A stretch of 64,000 bases of DNA from Roseobacter sp. CCS2 (GCF_000169435.1 NZ_AAYB01000001.1:744001-808000); one strand, 5' to 3'; counted from the stretch's first letter, positions 41,379 through 52,196 are shown. The notes: a model not told the origin generated them from the letters alone. Numbers and translations are program-made.

Positions 41379-42224
41379 TTGGACGAACTGCTGAATACCG
41401 TCATCTGGGATGGAAACACCATTGCGGACCTGCTGACACTTGAATTTCTGGCATCCGCCGTGGGCAATGTGCTGGCCGCGCTTGCGATCTTGTTCATTGG
41501 CTTTCTGGTGGGGGGATGGGTCCGGCGCAGACTTGTCAGTCTGGGTGGTAAACATGCCCACCTTGATATCACATTGTTCAACTTTCTGGGCAATGTGGCG
41601 CGCTACATTGTCATCGGCTTTGCGTTTCTTTTCGTGCTCAATACCTTTGGGGTGCAAACCACATCCGTCGTCGCCGTCATTGGTGCTGCGGGTCTGGCGA
41701 TTGGTCTGGCACTGCAAGGGACGCTGTCGAATGTGGCCGCTGGCGTGATGATTGTGTTTTTCCGTCCCATCAAAATCAGTGATTTTGTCGAGGTGAACGG
41801 GCAAATGGGCACGGTCAAGGACATCACCCTGAACTACACAGAGCTTGCGTCGCTTAGCAATGTCCAAATCATTATCCCCAATTCAGAAGTGTGGGGGAAT
41901 ACGATCGTCAACTATTCCACCTATGACACCCGTCGCGCAGAGTGGACCTTTGGTGTCGGCTATGGCGCCAACCTAAAACTGGCAGAAGAGACAATCCGCA
42001 CAACCATCCTGGCCGATCCCCGCGCCAAGCCTGACCCGGCGCCGTTCATTCAGGTGAATAACCTTGGTGACAGTTCGGTCGATTTTCTGGTGCGGGTCTG
42101 GTGCGACAGCAGTGAATATTTCGCCTTTCAGGCCGACATGAAACGGCAGGTAAAAGAAGCGCTGGATGGGGCTGGCGTTGACATTCCATTCCCGACGCGG
42201 ACCGTGGTGCAAGTGCAGGGTTAA
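41379..42224 (+). CDS. Small-conductance mechanosensitive ion channel (MscS family)
   Basis: 281 residues if started at the TTG at 41379, where GGGGGC is upstream; the frame's GTG at 41346 would overlap phhB by 32 bases. Three membrane segments lead into the pore helix 'GAAGLAIGLALQGTLSNVAAG' (split ~96-116) with 'VFFRPIKISDFVEV', 'LNYTELASLSNVQIIIPNSEVW' and the cytoplasmic cage. It opens on membrane tension to release osmolytes. It closes the operon ridA-GDPD-femAB-phhB-mscS. Confidence 0.9.
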   Translation: MDELLNTVIWDGNTIADLLTLEFLASAVGNVLAALAILFIGFLVGGWVRRRLVSLGGKHAHLDITLFNFLGNVARYIVIGFAFLFVLNTFGVQTTSVVAVIGAAGLAIGLALQGTLSNVAAGVMIVFFRPIKISDFVEVNGQMGTVKDITLNYTELASLSNVQIIIPNSEVWGNTIVNYSTYDTRRAEWTFGVGYGANLKLAEETIRTTILADPRAKPDPAPFIQVNNLGDSSVDFLVRVWCDSSEYFAFQADMKRQVKEALDGAGVDIPFPTRTVVQVQG

Positions 42225-42439
42225 CAAAGAACGCCACGCCCGCTTGGGCACGATTAATCGGGGCATTGGTCATCCTCAGAAAGTGACGCTTTGAAATAGA
42301 ACACTTGGTATGTGGCTTGAGTTTGGGTTTGCCTAGCAGGGACGAAGCCGCGGAATTTTGCATCAGCGACGTCTGTTTTTTGGTCCCATATCTAGTATGC
42401 GATAATACCAACGCCTCATCCGAAAGCGGTCATGGCGGC

Positions 42440-42919
42440 TTACCAAAAACAGGCCCCAAGCTTGGATCGGTTCAAGGTGTAAGTTGTTGAAGAGCTACCT
42501 GTCTCTAACAAGTCTGAATAGGTTTCTTCACCCCCGCACCCATCAACGGAAAGGCGAAAGCGACGGGTTTCTATCTCAATGGTGTCCATATCAAACGAGA
42601 CAATATCAAAAGATCCACCATCGCATTCCACACCAAATTCGAGAGGCTCGTTAAAGTTGCCTGCTGTTTCGGACAGGTACCTGCCGCCAATTCCATCGCG
42701 TGATGCATGACCTTGATCAGCTAATAAGACTTTCACGTCAGCCCATACAATGCCCTCGTATGGACCAAACATAATGCTAATGCGATCCACCACTTGCTCG
42801 GGATACTTCGCGAGGTGTTCATCAGAATAATCTCTGACATAACAACCCACAGGGACATCCTGCGCAGTCACAGGTGTGGCGATGAAAACGGCAAGAGATA
42901 AAACAGTGAGGTATCGCAT
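42440..42919 (-). CDS. Hypothetical secreted protein
   Basis: 159 residues with a signal peptide 'LTVLSLAVFIATPVTA' cut before 'QDVPVGCYVRD'. The mature part has five or so Cys residues ('GCYVRD', 'VECDGG', 'DGCGGEE', 'GACFW'), suggesting disulfides outside the cell. No family recognised. It stands alone between mscS and the peroxiredoxin gene. Confidence 0.6.
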   Translation of the reverse strand: MRYLTVLSLAVFIATPVTAQDVPVGCYVRDYSDEHLAKYPEQVVDRISIMFGPYEGIVWADVKVLLADQGHASRDGIGGRYLSETAGNFNEPLEFGVECDGGSFDIVSFDMDTIEIETRRFRLSVDGCGGEETYSDLLETGSSSTTYTLNRSKLGACFW

Positions 42920-43101
42920 AGAGAGGTCCTAAGCCACAACGCAAGTCAGACCTTGGTACAGAACTGGGCAAATTACAAATGTGCGCTTCTGGCGACCATT
43001 CGCTGCCAGATTACCTAGCGCTGCATTCAACAACCCGGCAGCCGCGCTTTTGCAGTAATTATACGGGTAACGCCCACCCGAACGAGCGGGCCTTACCTGA
43101 C

Positions 43102-43614
43102 CTAGTCCAGTGCTTTTTCCTGAAAGTCCAACGCCTCCAGCAAGGTCTCTCCCGCCGAAATCTCGCACTCGCCGGGGCTGAGTTCTTCGTTCAGGATCGC
43201 AACGACGCCATTTTCAACCAGCATCGCGTAACGCTTGGACCGGTTAACGAAACCAACTGGTGGCGCGCTGAAGTTCATGCCGATGGCGGTGGTAAACGCG
43301 CTTTCGGCGTCAGCCAACATTGTAATGCCTGTTTCGGTTGCACGCGTGCTTTCGCCCCAGGCTTGCATCACGAAGGGGTCGTTGACGGACACGCAGATAA
43401 TCTCATCCACGCCTTTGGCTTTGAAATCATCATAGGTGACCATGAAGCTGGGAACATGCGCTGTTGAACATGTACCGGTATAGGCACCGGGCAGACCAAA
43501 CAGCACGACTTTGCGGTCTTTCAGCTTGTCGGCCAATGCCACTTGCTGTGGTCCGTCTTCGCCCATCGCCAGCAATGTTGCATCCGGCAAAGTGTCGCCT
43601 GTCTTGATTGTCAT
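43102..43614 (-). CDS. Peroxiredoxin (Prx5-type)
   Basis: 170 residues from 'MTIKTGDTLPDATLL' (43614). A thiol peroxidase of the Prx5/AhpE-like branch: 'KVVLFGLPGAYTGTCSTAHVPSF' (split ~37-59) with the peroxidatic Cys in 'GTCST', then 'EIICVSVNDPFVMQAW'. It detoxifies peroxides with glutathione or thioredoxin. It is divergent from the ferredoxin-reductase-like gene, 93 bp away, so the two may share an oxidative-stress promoter region. Confidence 0.9.
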   Translation of the reverse strand: MTIKTGDTLPDATLLAMGEDGPQQVALADKLKDRKVVLFGLPGAYTGTCSTAHVPSFMVTYDDFKAKGVDEIICVSVNDPFVMQAWGESTRATETGITMLADAESAFTTAIGMNFSAPPVGFVNRSKRYAMLVENGVVAILNEELSPGECEISAGETLLEALDFQEKALD

Positions 43615-43707
43615 ATCTGAAGCCCCTGTTCGCAATTGTTTCTGCTGTCGCTTCACATATAGAGGATACACAAACAAGTGCCAGTCGGACGGAAAGGTAA
43701 ACCGCAC

Positions 43708-44922
43708 ATGCCCCATGTTGTTGTCGTTGGTGCCGGACAGGCAGGCGCGTCGCTGGTCGCCAAATTGCGCACCATCGGGTTTGAAGGTGAGATCACCCTG
43801 ATCGGAGCAGAGAAAGTACCCCCCTATCAGCGCCCCCCCCTGTCCAAAGCTTATTTACTTGGTGAAATGGCCGAAGAGCGGCTTTATCTGCGACCAGCAG
43901 AGTTCTATACCAACCACAACATTACCCTGCGTTTGGACACGCGCGTGACAGCCATAGACAGTGCCGCACGAACCCTGACTTTGAGCGATGGCACCCATCT
44001 GACGTATGATGAACTCGCACTCACCGTCGGCGCACATCCGCGCACGCTGCCCTCCGCCATCGGCGGCATGCTGGACGGTGTGTTTGCGATGCGCGACCTC
44101 AGCGACGCCGATACGATGGCACCGGCATTCACGGCTGGTAGCCGCGTTTTGATTATCGGCGGCGGGTATATCGGGCTTGAGGCGGCGGCGGTGGCATCCA
44201 AGCTGGGATTGCAGGTCACTTTGGTTGAGATGGCCGATCGCATCCTGCAAAGGGTCGCAGCACCTGAGACGTCAGATTACTTTCGCGCGCTGCATACCGC
44301 ACATGGCGTCGATATTCGCGAAGGCGTCGGACTGGATCGGCTGCTGGGTGACACCCATGTCACCGGCGCCCGGCTGACCGACGGTACTGCCTTGGATATC
44401 GACTTTGCTGTTGTCGGCGTCGGCATCGACCCTGCCACGATCCTTGCGGAAAGTGCTGGGATTGATGTGGGCAATGGGATTACCACGGACGATCATGGTC
44501 GCACCTCCGATCCACATATCTGGGCGGCGGGGGATTGTGCCTCGTGCCTGTACCACGGCCAGACGATCCGATTGGAAAGCGTCGGCAATGCCATTGATCA
44601 GGCCGAAGCGGTGGCCGTGAATATTGCGGGCGGCGATCAACCTTATGTGCCGAAACCTTGGTTCTGGTCGGATCAGTATGATTGCAAGCTACAGATTGCC
44701 GGGCTGAATATGGGCTACACGGATGTCTATCTGCGCAAGGGCGATGCGCCCGGTGTGCAATCGAACTGGTATTACAATGGCGACGCGTTGCTGGCTGTCG
44801 ACGCGATGAACGACCCGCGGAATTATATGATCGGCAAGCGGCTGATCGAGGCAGGGCGCAGCCCTGACCCGGCGCTGATTACCGATCCGGCCACGGACAT
44901 GAAAGCCCTGTTGAAGCCGTGA
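43708..44922 (+). CDS. NAD(P)/FAD-dependent ferredoxin reductase-like oxidoreductase
   Basis: 404 residues from 'MPHVVVVGAGQAGASL' (43708). FAD site 'VVGAGQAG' and NAD(P)-site 'VLIIGGGYIGLE', 'YQRPPLSKAYL' and the 'WAAGDCAS' FAD-contact motif mark the rubredoxin/ferredoxin-reductase class used for P450 or Rieske oxygenase electron chains. No ferredoxin or P450 gene is nearby. The stop overlaps the GTG of rsmD, so the two are coupled. Confidence 0.87.
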   Translation: MPHVVVVGAGQAGASLVAKLRTIGFEGEITLIGAEKVPPYQRPPLSKAYLLGEMAEERLYLRPAEFYTNHNITLRLDTRVTAIDSAARTLTLSDGTHLTYDELALTVGAHPRTLPSAIGGMLDGVFAMRDLSDADTMAPAFTAGSRVLIIGGGYIGLEAAAVASKLGLQVTLVEMADRILQRVAAPETSDYFRALHTAHGVDIREGVGLDRLLGDTHVTGARLTDGTALDIDFAVVGVGIDPATILAESAGIDVGNGITTDDHGRTSDPHIWAAGDCASCLYHGQTIRLESVGNAIDQAEAVAVNIAGGDQPYVPKPWFWSDQYDCKLQIAGLNMGYTDVYLRKGDAPGVQSNWYYNGDALLAVDAMNDPRNYMIGKRLIEAGRSPDPALITDPATDMKALLKP

Positions 44923-45476
44923 GGATCATTGGTGGCACCCATCGCGGCACAACGCTGGCGTCCGTTGGCAAGGGCGATGCGGGCGCGCACCTACGCCCCA
45001 CAACGGACCGGGTGCGCGAGAGCCTTTTTAACGTGCTGCAAGGTGGGCGGTTTGGCGATCCGATCAATAAAGCGCGTGTGCTGGATTTGTTCGCGGGCAC
45101 GGGTGCACTGGGGTTAGAGGCGCTGTCGCGCGGTGCCGCGCATGTAACCTTTGTCGATAGCGGGCGGGCAGCGCAGAAACTGATCCGCGAGAATATCGCG
45201 AAACTGCGCAGGCAAGGCGACACGATCTTGCTTGCCATTGATGCCGAAAAGCTGCCGCCGGGTGATGCCTGTCAGTTGGTGTTTCTTGATCCGCCCTATG
45301 GGCAAGATCTGGGCGGCAAGGCGCTGGCAATGGCCAAGGCGGCAGGACGGATTGCACCAGAGGCGCTGATCGTCTGGGAAGAAAGCCGTGCGCAGATTGC
45401 GCCGCTTGGATTTAGCAGTCTTGATCAGCGCCGTTATGGCGACACTTGGATCAACTTTCTGCAAGCCGACCGCTAA
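44919..45476 (+). CDS. rsmD: 16S rRNA (guanine966-N2)-methyltransferase RsmD
   Basis: 185 residues from a GTG at 44919 overlapping the previous stop. 'MRIIGGTHRG', 'LRPTTDRVRESLFNVLQ', AdoMet site 'LDLFAGTGALGLEALSRGA' and catalytic 'LVFLDPPYG'. It methylates G966 of 16S rRNA during assembly. Intact. Confidence 0.93.
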   Translation: MRIIGGTHRGTTLASVGKGDAGAHLRPTTDRVRESLFNVLQGGRFGDPINKARVLDLFAGTGALGLEALSRGAAHVTFVDSGRAAQKLIRENIAKLRRQGDTILLAIDAEKLPPGDACQLVFLDPPYGQDLGGKALAMAKAAGRIAPEALIVWEESRAQIAPLGFSSLDQRRYGDTWINFLQADR

Positions 45477-45512
45477 TTTGCGCGGTTCTGCAACTTTCGC
45501 TAGGCTCGTATT

Positions 45513-45701
45513 ATGACCGACGCGACTGACTTCAGCACCATCCCACGGGTCGCAAAGCCCGAACAACCCAGCGTGCCGCTGCCGGCGCCTGTGCCGTTTG
45601 GCGCGCCTGTCTTGATCTCTGACTGCGTGAACCCGTTGGCGGGCGAGACCCTGCTCAGCCTGCTTTGGAAGCGGCTAGAGCAGTCGCCGGACGCGGACTA
45701 A
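45513..45701 (+). CDS. Small hypothetical protein
   Basis: 62 residues, Pro-rich in the middle ('PSVPLPAPVPFGAP') and ending with 'LISDCVNPLAGETLLSLLWK'. It runs four bases into the ispE 3' end on the opposite strand. No family recognised; the codon pattern fits the neighbours. Confidence 0.45.
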   Translation: MTDATDFSTIPRVAKPEQPSVPLPAPVPFGAPVLISDCVNPLAGETLLSLLWKRLEQSPDAD

Positions 45702-46555
45702 AGCACCGCTGCCGGGGCAACCCACCAATCCATCTTGGCCACTTGCACGATCCGCGCTACATGCCGTGCCGTCGCCATGTCCTTGACCAGCGCAAAACAT
45801 GTCGCGCCTGACCCGGACATGCGCGCCAGCGAAACCGCGGGCAGCGATTCCAACTTTGCAATCGCATCGGTAATTTCGGGCGCAATCGCTTCGGCTGGCA
45901 TTTGCAAGTCATTGCGTTGCGCCATCAGCCAGCGGACAAAAGCATCATAGTCCAGCCCTTCGGGCAAGGCGGACATTGGACTGCCCTCTTTTGACGCGAG
46001 CCCTTTGAAGACTGGCCCTGTGGGCACATCAACGGGCGGGCGCACCAACACAAGCGCGCATTCCGGCAACCCTGCAACAGGTGACAGAACATCGCCAATC
46101 CCGGACATGCGCACCGGACGCGGCGCGCCAACACAAACGGGAACATCCGCGCCCAAAGCCACAACTTCGGGGGCGGTGGTGGGCAATGGAGCGACTTGCC
46201 AAAGCTCGGCCAGCATCGCAAGGGTCGCGGCGGCGTCAGACGATCCACTGCCGATACCGGCGGCATGCGGAAGATGTTTTTCAAGGGTCAGGGCTGCCCC
46301 TTTGGTCACGCCCCGGGTGGTCCGAAGCGCGTCGGCGGCCCGCATGATCAGATTGGTATGGTCTGTCGGCATTCCGATTGAAAAGGGGCCCGTCGCGGTC
46401 ATCCGCAAGTCCGGCGCAATACTGGCACTGATCTGATCAGCCACATCAGCAAAGACCACCAGACTATCAAGCAAATGATACCCGTCGTCCCGCTGACCGG
46501 TCACGTGCAAGGTCAGGTTAACCTTGGCGGGGGCGCTGGCCTTAATCGTCGCCAC
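45698..46555 (-). CDS. ispE: 4-diphosphocytidyl-2-C-methyl-D-erythritol kinase
   Basis: 285 residues from GTG 46555 ('VATIKASAPAKVNLTLHVTG'); the frame's ATG 46585 would add ten residues overlapping the TPR gene. GHMP kinase fold: 'SAPAKVNLTLHV', the ATP-binding 'HAAGIGSGSSDAAATL', 'ALGADVPVCV' and 'RMSGSGATCFAL'. It phosphorylates CDP-methylerythritol in the MEP isoprenoid route. It overlaps the end of the TPR gene by 14 bases. Confidence 0.95.
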   Translation of the reverse strand: MATIKASAPAKVNLTLHVTGQRDDGYHLLDSLVVFADVADQISASIAPDLRMTATGPFSIGMPTDHTNLIMRAADALRTTRGVTKGAALTLEKHLPHAAGIGSGSSDAAATLAMLAELWQVAPLPTTAPEVVALGADVPVCVGAPRPVRMSGIGDVLSPVAGLPECALVLVRPPVDVPTGPVFKGLASKEGSPMSALPEGLDYDAFVRWLMAQRNDLQMPAEAIAPEITDAIAKLESLPAVSLARMSGSGATCFALVKDMATARHVARIVQVAKMDWWVAPAAVL

Positions 46556-48247
46556 TGGCGATCCGAATGGGCGCACGCCCCTCATCGACCAAAACCAGAT
46601 CTAACCCACGCTGCAACTTGTCACGAATACGGTCTGCCTCGTCCTGATCAGGATCAAAGGACAGGGCACGCTGCCACTGAAAACGCGCCTCAATTTCACG
46701 GCCCACCGCCCAAAGCGCATCGCCCAAATGATCGTTTATCACCGGATCGACCGGTTCAAGCGAAGCGGCGCGTTCCAAATGCACAACGGCCTCTTCATAG
46801 CGGCCAAATTGGAAATAGACCCAGCCAAGGCTATCGACGATCGCCCCGTTATCTGGCCGGGCAGCGGCGGCTGTTTCGATCATACCCAGCGCTTCATTCA
46901 GTTTTTCGCCGCGTTCCACAAGCGAATAGCCCAAATAGTTCAAAACTTGCGGATGATCGGGGCGCAAAGCAAGCGACGCCCGGAAATCGGCCTCGGCCTC
47001 TGACCAGTTATCGCTTTTATGATGCGAAATCCCACGTGTGAAATAGACAAACCACCGCGAACTGTGTGTCGCGTCATATAGGTTCAGGGCGCGTGTGTAA
47101 GTTACGACCGCCTCGTCATGGCGTTCGGCCTGCCGCAATGTATCGCCTTTAGTGGCGTAAACCTCGGCAAGGTCAGGGTGGCTGCGGCTTAGCGCATCAA
47201 GCACCTCAATCGCGGCGTCTTTGCGCCCGGCGGCCCGTAACACCTCGGCCCGGCCCAGTTCTGCTGCATGAAAAGATGGGTCATCAGGCGCGACCGTGGC
47301 ATAGGCGGCATTGGCCAGATCGTATTGTTCAAGTCTTCCAGCAAAGCGGCATTCATCAGCACCGCTGGCGTATTTTCTGGCCAAAGATATGTGGCGGCAC
47401 GTGTGTACATCAGCGTGAACTGCTTGGGTGCGTCTTCGCGCACCATGCCAGCGATGACATGAAACAGATCAGCCAGACCTTGGGCAGGGGTGCGTACGGC
47501 GCTATAGGCCACGGCTTCATCCGCCATAAGTTGCGCATGCAATTGGGCAATGCCAGGGTCGCGCTGGCTGCCGAAAACCGCGTCAATGATGCCCAAAGCG
47601 TCACTGTTACGCCCGAGCTGGCTTAATATCTGTGCATGCGCAATCGCACTTTGACGGCTATAGCGCATACCACCGGGAACAGCAGAACCGGATAGGATCG
47701 CCTCGGCCCCTTCAAAATCACCGACCGACGCCAAAGTGTAAGCTTTGTGCGTCAGCCCATAAACTATCATTCCGTCTGTTGCGATCACCTGATCAAAACT
47801 GGCAATCGCTTCGGCCATATCGCCCTGCCCCAGATGCGCCCAGCCTATGGCCAAACGATCAACCAGCGGCCCAACCGAACGTCCCATCTCAAGACCATTG
47901 AAAATTGCGGCCCAGTCGTCTGCTTTGGCGTCCGCGATCATCAAGGTAAGATGCGCGATCTGACTGTCATATTCATTATCGACGATGGTTTGGGCTATGG
48001 GAATAGCCCGCCCGATATCGCCCAGCGCGATGTAGGACGTCATCGCGTTTTCCAGCAAAAAAGGGTTCGCGGGGTCGGCTTTCAGACTTTCGGTGAAATG
48101 GCGCGCGGCTTGTCCGAAATCATTGGCAAGCCCAGCTTGGCGTGCCGCAAGGTAGGCGCCTGCATCAGGCCCGGCCGTCACCGGCTGCGCCCCGGAAATA
48201 AGCAGCGCTGCAACTGCCCCTATGAATGTATGTTTCAGAACCGACAA
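46542..48247 (-). pseudogene. Tetratricopeptide protein split by a single-base frameshift
   Basis: Two frames together make one exported TPR protein of about 570 residues. The first (from 48247) starts with a signal peptide ('FIGAVAALLISGAQPVTA') and runs through TPR units to 'VLMNAALLEDLN'. The second frame resumes with 'QYDLANAAYATVAPDDPSFH' and continues through TPR units to 'IRIASGDD'. Joining them needs one extra base near 47326-47329. The family is the periplasmic TPR protein next to ispE in many Rhodobacteraceae. The gene could be truly inactivated, or the base call could be wrong; its second half is under no obvious decay. Confidence 0.8.
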
Positions 48248-48513
48248 ACTCTACCCTTCCCTACCTGTTTGCGCACCCTAGTCAGGCAAAGACTTGCATG
48301 CAAATAGCACGAAGTCGTGGCGGCAAATTGTTGCGGGTGGGGCTAACTGTGATAGACGATGGCACACGCCAAAAACAAGAAGACAGGCCATTACAGCCCA
48401 TCTGCTCGCCCTGCCAATACTGCTCGCACGCGCCTATTTCTTATAGCGCTTCACGTTAGCAGCGACACTAGGGGCGAAGTGATTCGGCGTCAAGAGACTG
48501 ATTCGCGAATCGG

Positions 48514-49017
48514 TCAACTTGTTGGCGCATAAACCCGGCAAAGTGGATCGACAGGTACAGGGCTGACCAGAAAAGGTGTCTCTGGTGGCATCCCGCTTTC
48601 TTCCAGCCAGATGCCGTTAAGGCAAAAATCCTGTGCAAAGTTGCCAAGGTTGAACCCAAAGCCTGGGTTGCCACAATCGGTCGCTGTGCCATCCGCGTTC
48701 CAGGCCTGGCTGACGCCCAACCCCATTTCGCCGGGCGTCATAAAGACACTGCGTGCCGGATCATAGTTCAAAATCCAGCTCGTGCTGTCGGTCCGGTTCG
48801 CAAGGTCCCATTTACCCAACAGCCGCCCGTCTTGGTAGCCTGCGATCTTGAACAGGGTCACATCGCTTTCGGTAACAATTGGTTTGTTCAATGACACCGG
48901 GTTGATCGTCATTTGTCCGGTCATCGTGTAACCGTTGGACCCCTCCCAGCAGAAATAGAAATCGGCCGCATTGGCGCTGTTTGCCAGCACACAGGCCGCT
49001 ACTATCCAACCTTTCAT
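48514..49017 (-). CDS. Hypothetical secreted protein
   Basis: 167 residues from ATG 49017 with a signal peptide 'IVAACVLANSANA' cut before 'ADFYFCWEG'. The mature part has 'GYTMTGQMTINP' and 'GFNLGNFAQDFCLNGIWLEE', typical of a small exported protein of the Roseobacter group with unknown role. The start overlaps the folC stop (TGATG), so it is probably co-transcribed with folC-accD. Confidence 0.6.
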   Translation of the reverse strand: MKGWIVAACVLANSANAADFYFCWEGSNGYTMTGQMTINPVSLNKPIVTESDVTLFKIAGYQDGRLLGKWDLANRTDSTSWILNYDPARSVFMTPGEMGLGVSQAWNADGTATDCGNPGFGFNLGNFAQDFCLNGIWLEESGMPPETPFLVSPVPVDPLCRVYAPTS

Positions 49018-50291
49018 CAAACACTATTCTCCCGCATCACGTGCCCCGCCAGATACAGCGATCCGCAAATCAGAATGCGCGCGTTTGGCGTTTGAGCAAT
49101 AATTGTTGCAATAGCAGTTTGCACATCGTCTGCAACCTGCGCTGGCAGGCCTGCCTTTTCGGCCTCTGCTGCGGTCTGCGCCGCAGGGATTGTTGCCGTC
49201 TCACCCGGAATTGAAACAGCCGTCAGTGTTTCGGCCACGCCCGCCAAATGTCGCAGATAGCCACCGATGTCTTTGGTGTTGAGCATGCCGCAAATCAGAT
49301 GTGTCGGTTTGGACGGCTGTGCGCGAAGTGTGTCGGCCAAGGCCTGACCTGCTGCCGGATTATGGCCGCCATCCAACCAAAGCTCTGCCGGGGACGTCAT
49401 ATCAACCAAAGCGCCTTTGGTCAGTTTTTCCATCCGTGCAGGCCAATAGGCCCGCGTTATGGCAGCCTCACAAGCCGCTTCGTTTTTGCCCAACGCGCGC
49501 AGTGCCGCGATAGCTGCGCCAGCATTCTTAACTTGGTGGGGTCCAAGCAAGTTTGGCAACGGCAGGTCCAGCAATCCACGATCGTCCTGATAGATCAGCC
49601 GGTCACGCTCAACCCCCACATGCCAGTGCTGACCATAGGCGATTAGCGGAGCGCCGAGTGCCCCTGCTTTCGCCTCGATCACATCCATGCTTTCGTCGTG
49701 CTGTGGGCCAACAACACAAGGCACACCACGTTTGATAATGCCAGCCTTTTCGCCCGCAATGGCCCCCAATGTGTCACCAAGGAACTGCTGGTGGTCCAGA
49801 TCAACGGGCGTGATAATTGTCATGGCAGGGTCCGAGATCACGTTTGTCGCGTCCAATCGCCCACCAAGACCCACCTCAAGTAGTGTGTAATCAGCGGGGG
49901 TTTCTGCAAATGCCAACAGTCCAGCCACCGTTGTAATTTCAAAATACGTGATCGGATCGGGGCCGTTGGCGACATAACAGCGATCCAATACATCGGTTAG
50001 CGCGGCTTCTGTGATCAGATCACCAGCCAACCGGATACGTTCGTGAAAGCGCGCCAGATGCGGGGATGTGTAGGCATGGACCTTTGATCCACCTGCCTCC
50101 AGCCCCGCGCGGATCATCGCTTGGGTTGAGCCTTTGCCATTGGTGCCTGCAATATGGATCACAGGGGGCAAACGGTCTTGCGGGTGGCCCACAGCAGCAA
50201 GCAAACGCCAGACACGGTCCAGGGTCAAGTCAATGACCTTGGGGTGCAAGGCCATCATCCGTTCCAGGATCACGTCAGAGGTTTGGGTCAC
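49017..50291 (-). CDS. folC: Bifunctional folylpolyglutamate / dihydrofolate synthase
   Basis: 424 residues. The ATP site '[16 protein letters not shown]', '[14 protein letters not shown]', '[15 protein letters not shown]' and '[11 protein letters not shown]' identify FolC, which adds glutamate to dihydropteroate and folates. Its start overlaps the accD stop by four bases (ATGA), the accD-folC order common in bacteria. Confidence 0.94.
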   Translation of the reverse strand: MTQTSDVILERMMALHPKVIDLTLDRVWRLLAAVGHPQDRLPPVIHIAGTNGKGSTQAMIRAGLEAGGSKVHAYTSPHLARFHERIRLAGDLITEAALTDVLDRCYVANGPDPITYFEITTVAGLLAFAETPADYTLLEVGLGGRLDATNVISDPAMTIITPVDLDHQQFLGDTLGAIAGEKAGIIKRGVPCVVGPQHDESMDVIEAKAGALGAPLIAYGQHWHVGVERDRLIYQDDRGLLDLPLPNLLGPHQVKNAGAAIAALRALGKNEAACEAAITRAYWPARMEKLTKGALVDMTSPAELWLDGGHNPAAGQALADTLRAQPSKPTHLICGMLNTKDIGGYLRHLAGVAETLTAVSIPGETATIPAAQTAAEAEKAGLPAQVADDVQTAIATIIAQTPNARILICGSLYLAGHVMRENSV

Positions 50292-51232
50292 TTGGCCTTT
50301 TCCGCAGCTTCTTCTGCGGCTTCAATTTCTTCGGCCGCTTCAGACTGGATTTCCGGCGCTGGCAAATCGCCCTTCACCGGGGCGGGTTGCTGCATCAACA
50401 GGCGCACAATCGTCACTAATTCATCCTTCAGCACGGTCCGTTTCGTCACCCGGTCCAGCATGCCATGATCAAGCAAGTATTCAGCGCGCTGGAACCCTTC
50501 GGGCAGCTTTTCCCCGATGGTTTGTTCAATCACCCGCGCACCGGCAAAGCCAATCAGCGCATTAGGTTCGGCAATTTGCACGTCACCCAGCATCGCATAG
50601 GACGCAGTAACACCACCGGTCGTCGGGTGGGTCAAAACGACGATATATGGCAGTCCTGCTTCTTTCAGCATCTGCACCGCAATCGTCGTGCGGGGCATTT
50701 GCATCAGGCCAAGGATACCTTCCTGCATTCGCGCGCCACCCGCGGCGGAAAACAGGATCAGCGGGCGTTTGAGTGCGATGGCACGTTCAGCGGCAGCCAC
50801 AATCGCGTTGCCCACATACATCGACATCGACCCGCCCATGAAGGAAAAATCCTGCACGGCGACAATAACGCCTGTGCGCCCCATCTCGCCTTCGGCGACC
50901 AGCATCGCATCTTTTTCGCCGGTCTTGCGCCGCGCTTCCTTGATCCGGTCGGTATAGCGTTTCTGATCACGAAAATGCAGCGGGTCGGCAGTGGGCTCTG
51001 GTACGTCTACTTCCACAAAAATGCCGCCGTCGAAGATCGACTTTAGCCGGTCACGCGCCCCGATTGCCATATGATGATCGCAGTTGGTGCAGACATTCAG
51101 GTTATCGGCCAATTCACGGTGAAACAGCATCGTCCCGCAATTATCACATTTCGTCCAAAGATTGTCCGGCACCTCGCGCCGTGAAAACAGCGAGTTGATG
51201 GTGGGGCGAACGTAATTGGTAATCCAGTTCAT
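50288..51232 (-). CDS. accD: Acetyl-CoA carboxylase carboxyltransferase beta subunit
   Basis: 314 residues. The N-terminal zinc finger '[19 protein letters not shown]' with a second pair in '[10 protein letters not shown]' is diagnostic, followed by the crotonase-like core with '[13 protein letters not shown]', '[12 protein letters not shown]' and '[12 protein letters not shown]'. Forms the carboxyltransferase with AccA. The Ala/Glu-rich tail ('[14 protein letters not shown]') is usual for Rhodobacterales. Confidence 0.95.
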   Translation of the reverse strand: MNWITNYVRPTINSLFSRREVPDNLWTKCDNCGTMLFHRELADNLNVCTNCDHHMAIGARDRLKSIFDGGIFVEVDVPEPTADPLHFRDQKRYTDRIKEARRKTGEKDAMLVAEGEMGRTGVIVAVQDFSFMGGSMSMYVGNAIVAAAERAIALKRPLILFSAAGGARMQEGILGLMQMPRTTIAVQMLKEAGLPYIVVLTHPTTGGVTASYAMLGDVQIAEPNALIGFAGARVIEQTIGEKLPEGFQRAEYLLDHGMLDRVTKRTVLKDELVTIVRLLMQQPAPVKGDLPAPEIQSEAAEEIEAAEEAAEKAK

Positions 51233-51291
51233 ATGCGCGGCCTTTAAGCGATGTTACGTCTTCAAATATGACGGTGCGTGATGAAATGCAA

Positions 51292-52196
51292 TCAGCGCCG
51301 GATGGCGATCCGTGCCGCAAGCCACATGATCAGGACTGAAAGGCCCGCCATGATCATGCTAAAGATCACCCAAGGCGTACCTGCTGCAATAATCTCGGCG
51401 CTTAGGACATCAGGGTCGAAATAGGTGAACAGCACCAGCGCCAGCCCGGAAACTGGCCAATCCTGAATGCCCACAAACATGATCGCGACGATATTCACCC
51501 CGAAATGCAAACCAATTGCCGCCCCAAGCGTGCCAGTCCGTGCCGTCAGATCCGCGCAAGCCAACCCCAGCAACCCGGCCCAGACAGCGTAGACAAATCC
51601 TTCGGGGGGCTGTTGCCATTCCAGTAATGGATCGCCCCAAACAATGCAGATGGGATGACCATCCAGACCCATGGGTTATCTGTGATACACGCCAGTTGTT
51701 GTTGCAAGTATCCCCGAAAAACCAGTTCTTCGGTGCTGACCTGTATGAAGATGACCAACAGACTGAAAGGGGCCAACGCCAACCAAAGGGCGACAGGACG
51801 TACCTCGGCCACATCGCCCCACGACCCCCAAGGCAGCACAATCTGCACAAGAAATTGCAGCGCAAAAACCGCGACCAATACGCGGCGCAGGTCTGTAAAC
51901 GCTTGGCTGTAAGGCCCGATCAGTGACCAAAACCCACGTTTGTGAAAAAACCTGACGGTTCTGACCAAAACATAGGCTGTGATCCCAAAGGTCGCGAATG
52001 ACAACAGCGACCCTACCGGCGTGACCATTTCAAACAAATCGGCGTTCAACGGTGCAGGCAGGACTATGTAAACCAAGGATGGCGCGATCATAAAAGTAAC
52101 CGCATAGATCACCACAACCGAAAAGACGTAGCGCAAGCTTGGCTCTGCCCGCGCGGGGTGGATAAAGTCTTTGTGCGGGGCATAGTCGTAGGGCAT
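51292..52196 (-). pseudogene. CPBP-family membrane protease split by a frameshift in a run of six G
   Basis: Two frames combine into one intramembrane CPBP (CAAX-like) protease of about 300 residues. The first runs from 52196 through 'STEELVFRGYLQQ' (EExxxR site) and 'SALFGAIHYWNGNSPP' (FxxxH site). The sequence then leaves frame. The second frame continues 'PPEGFVYAVWAGLLGLACAD' and 'GAAIGLHFGVNIVAI' (HxxxN site) to the end at 51292. One missing G inside 51604-51609 (plus strand, 'ggggggc') restores the frame. Homopolymer slippage or a sequencing error explains this equally well. Confidence 0.85.
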
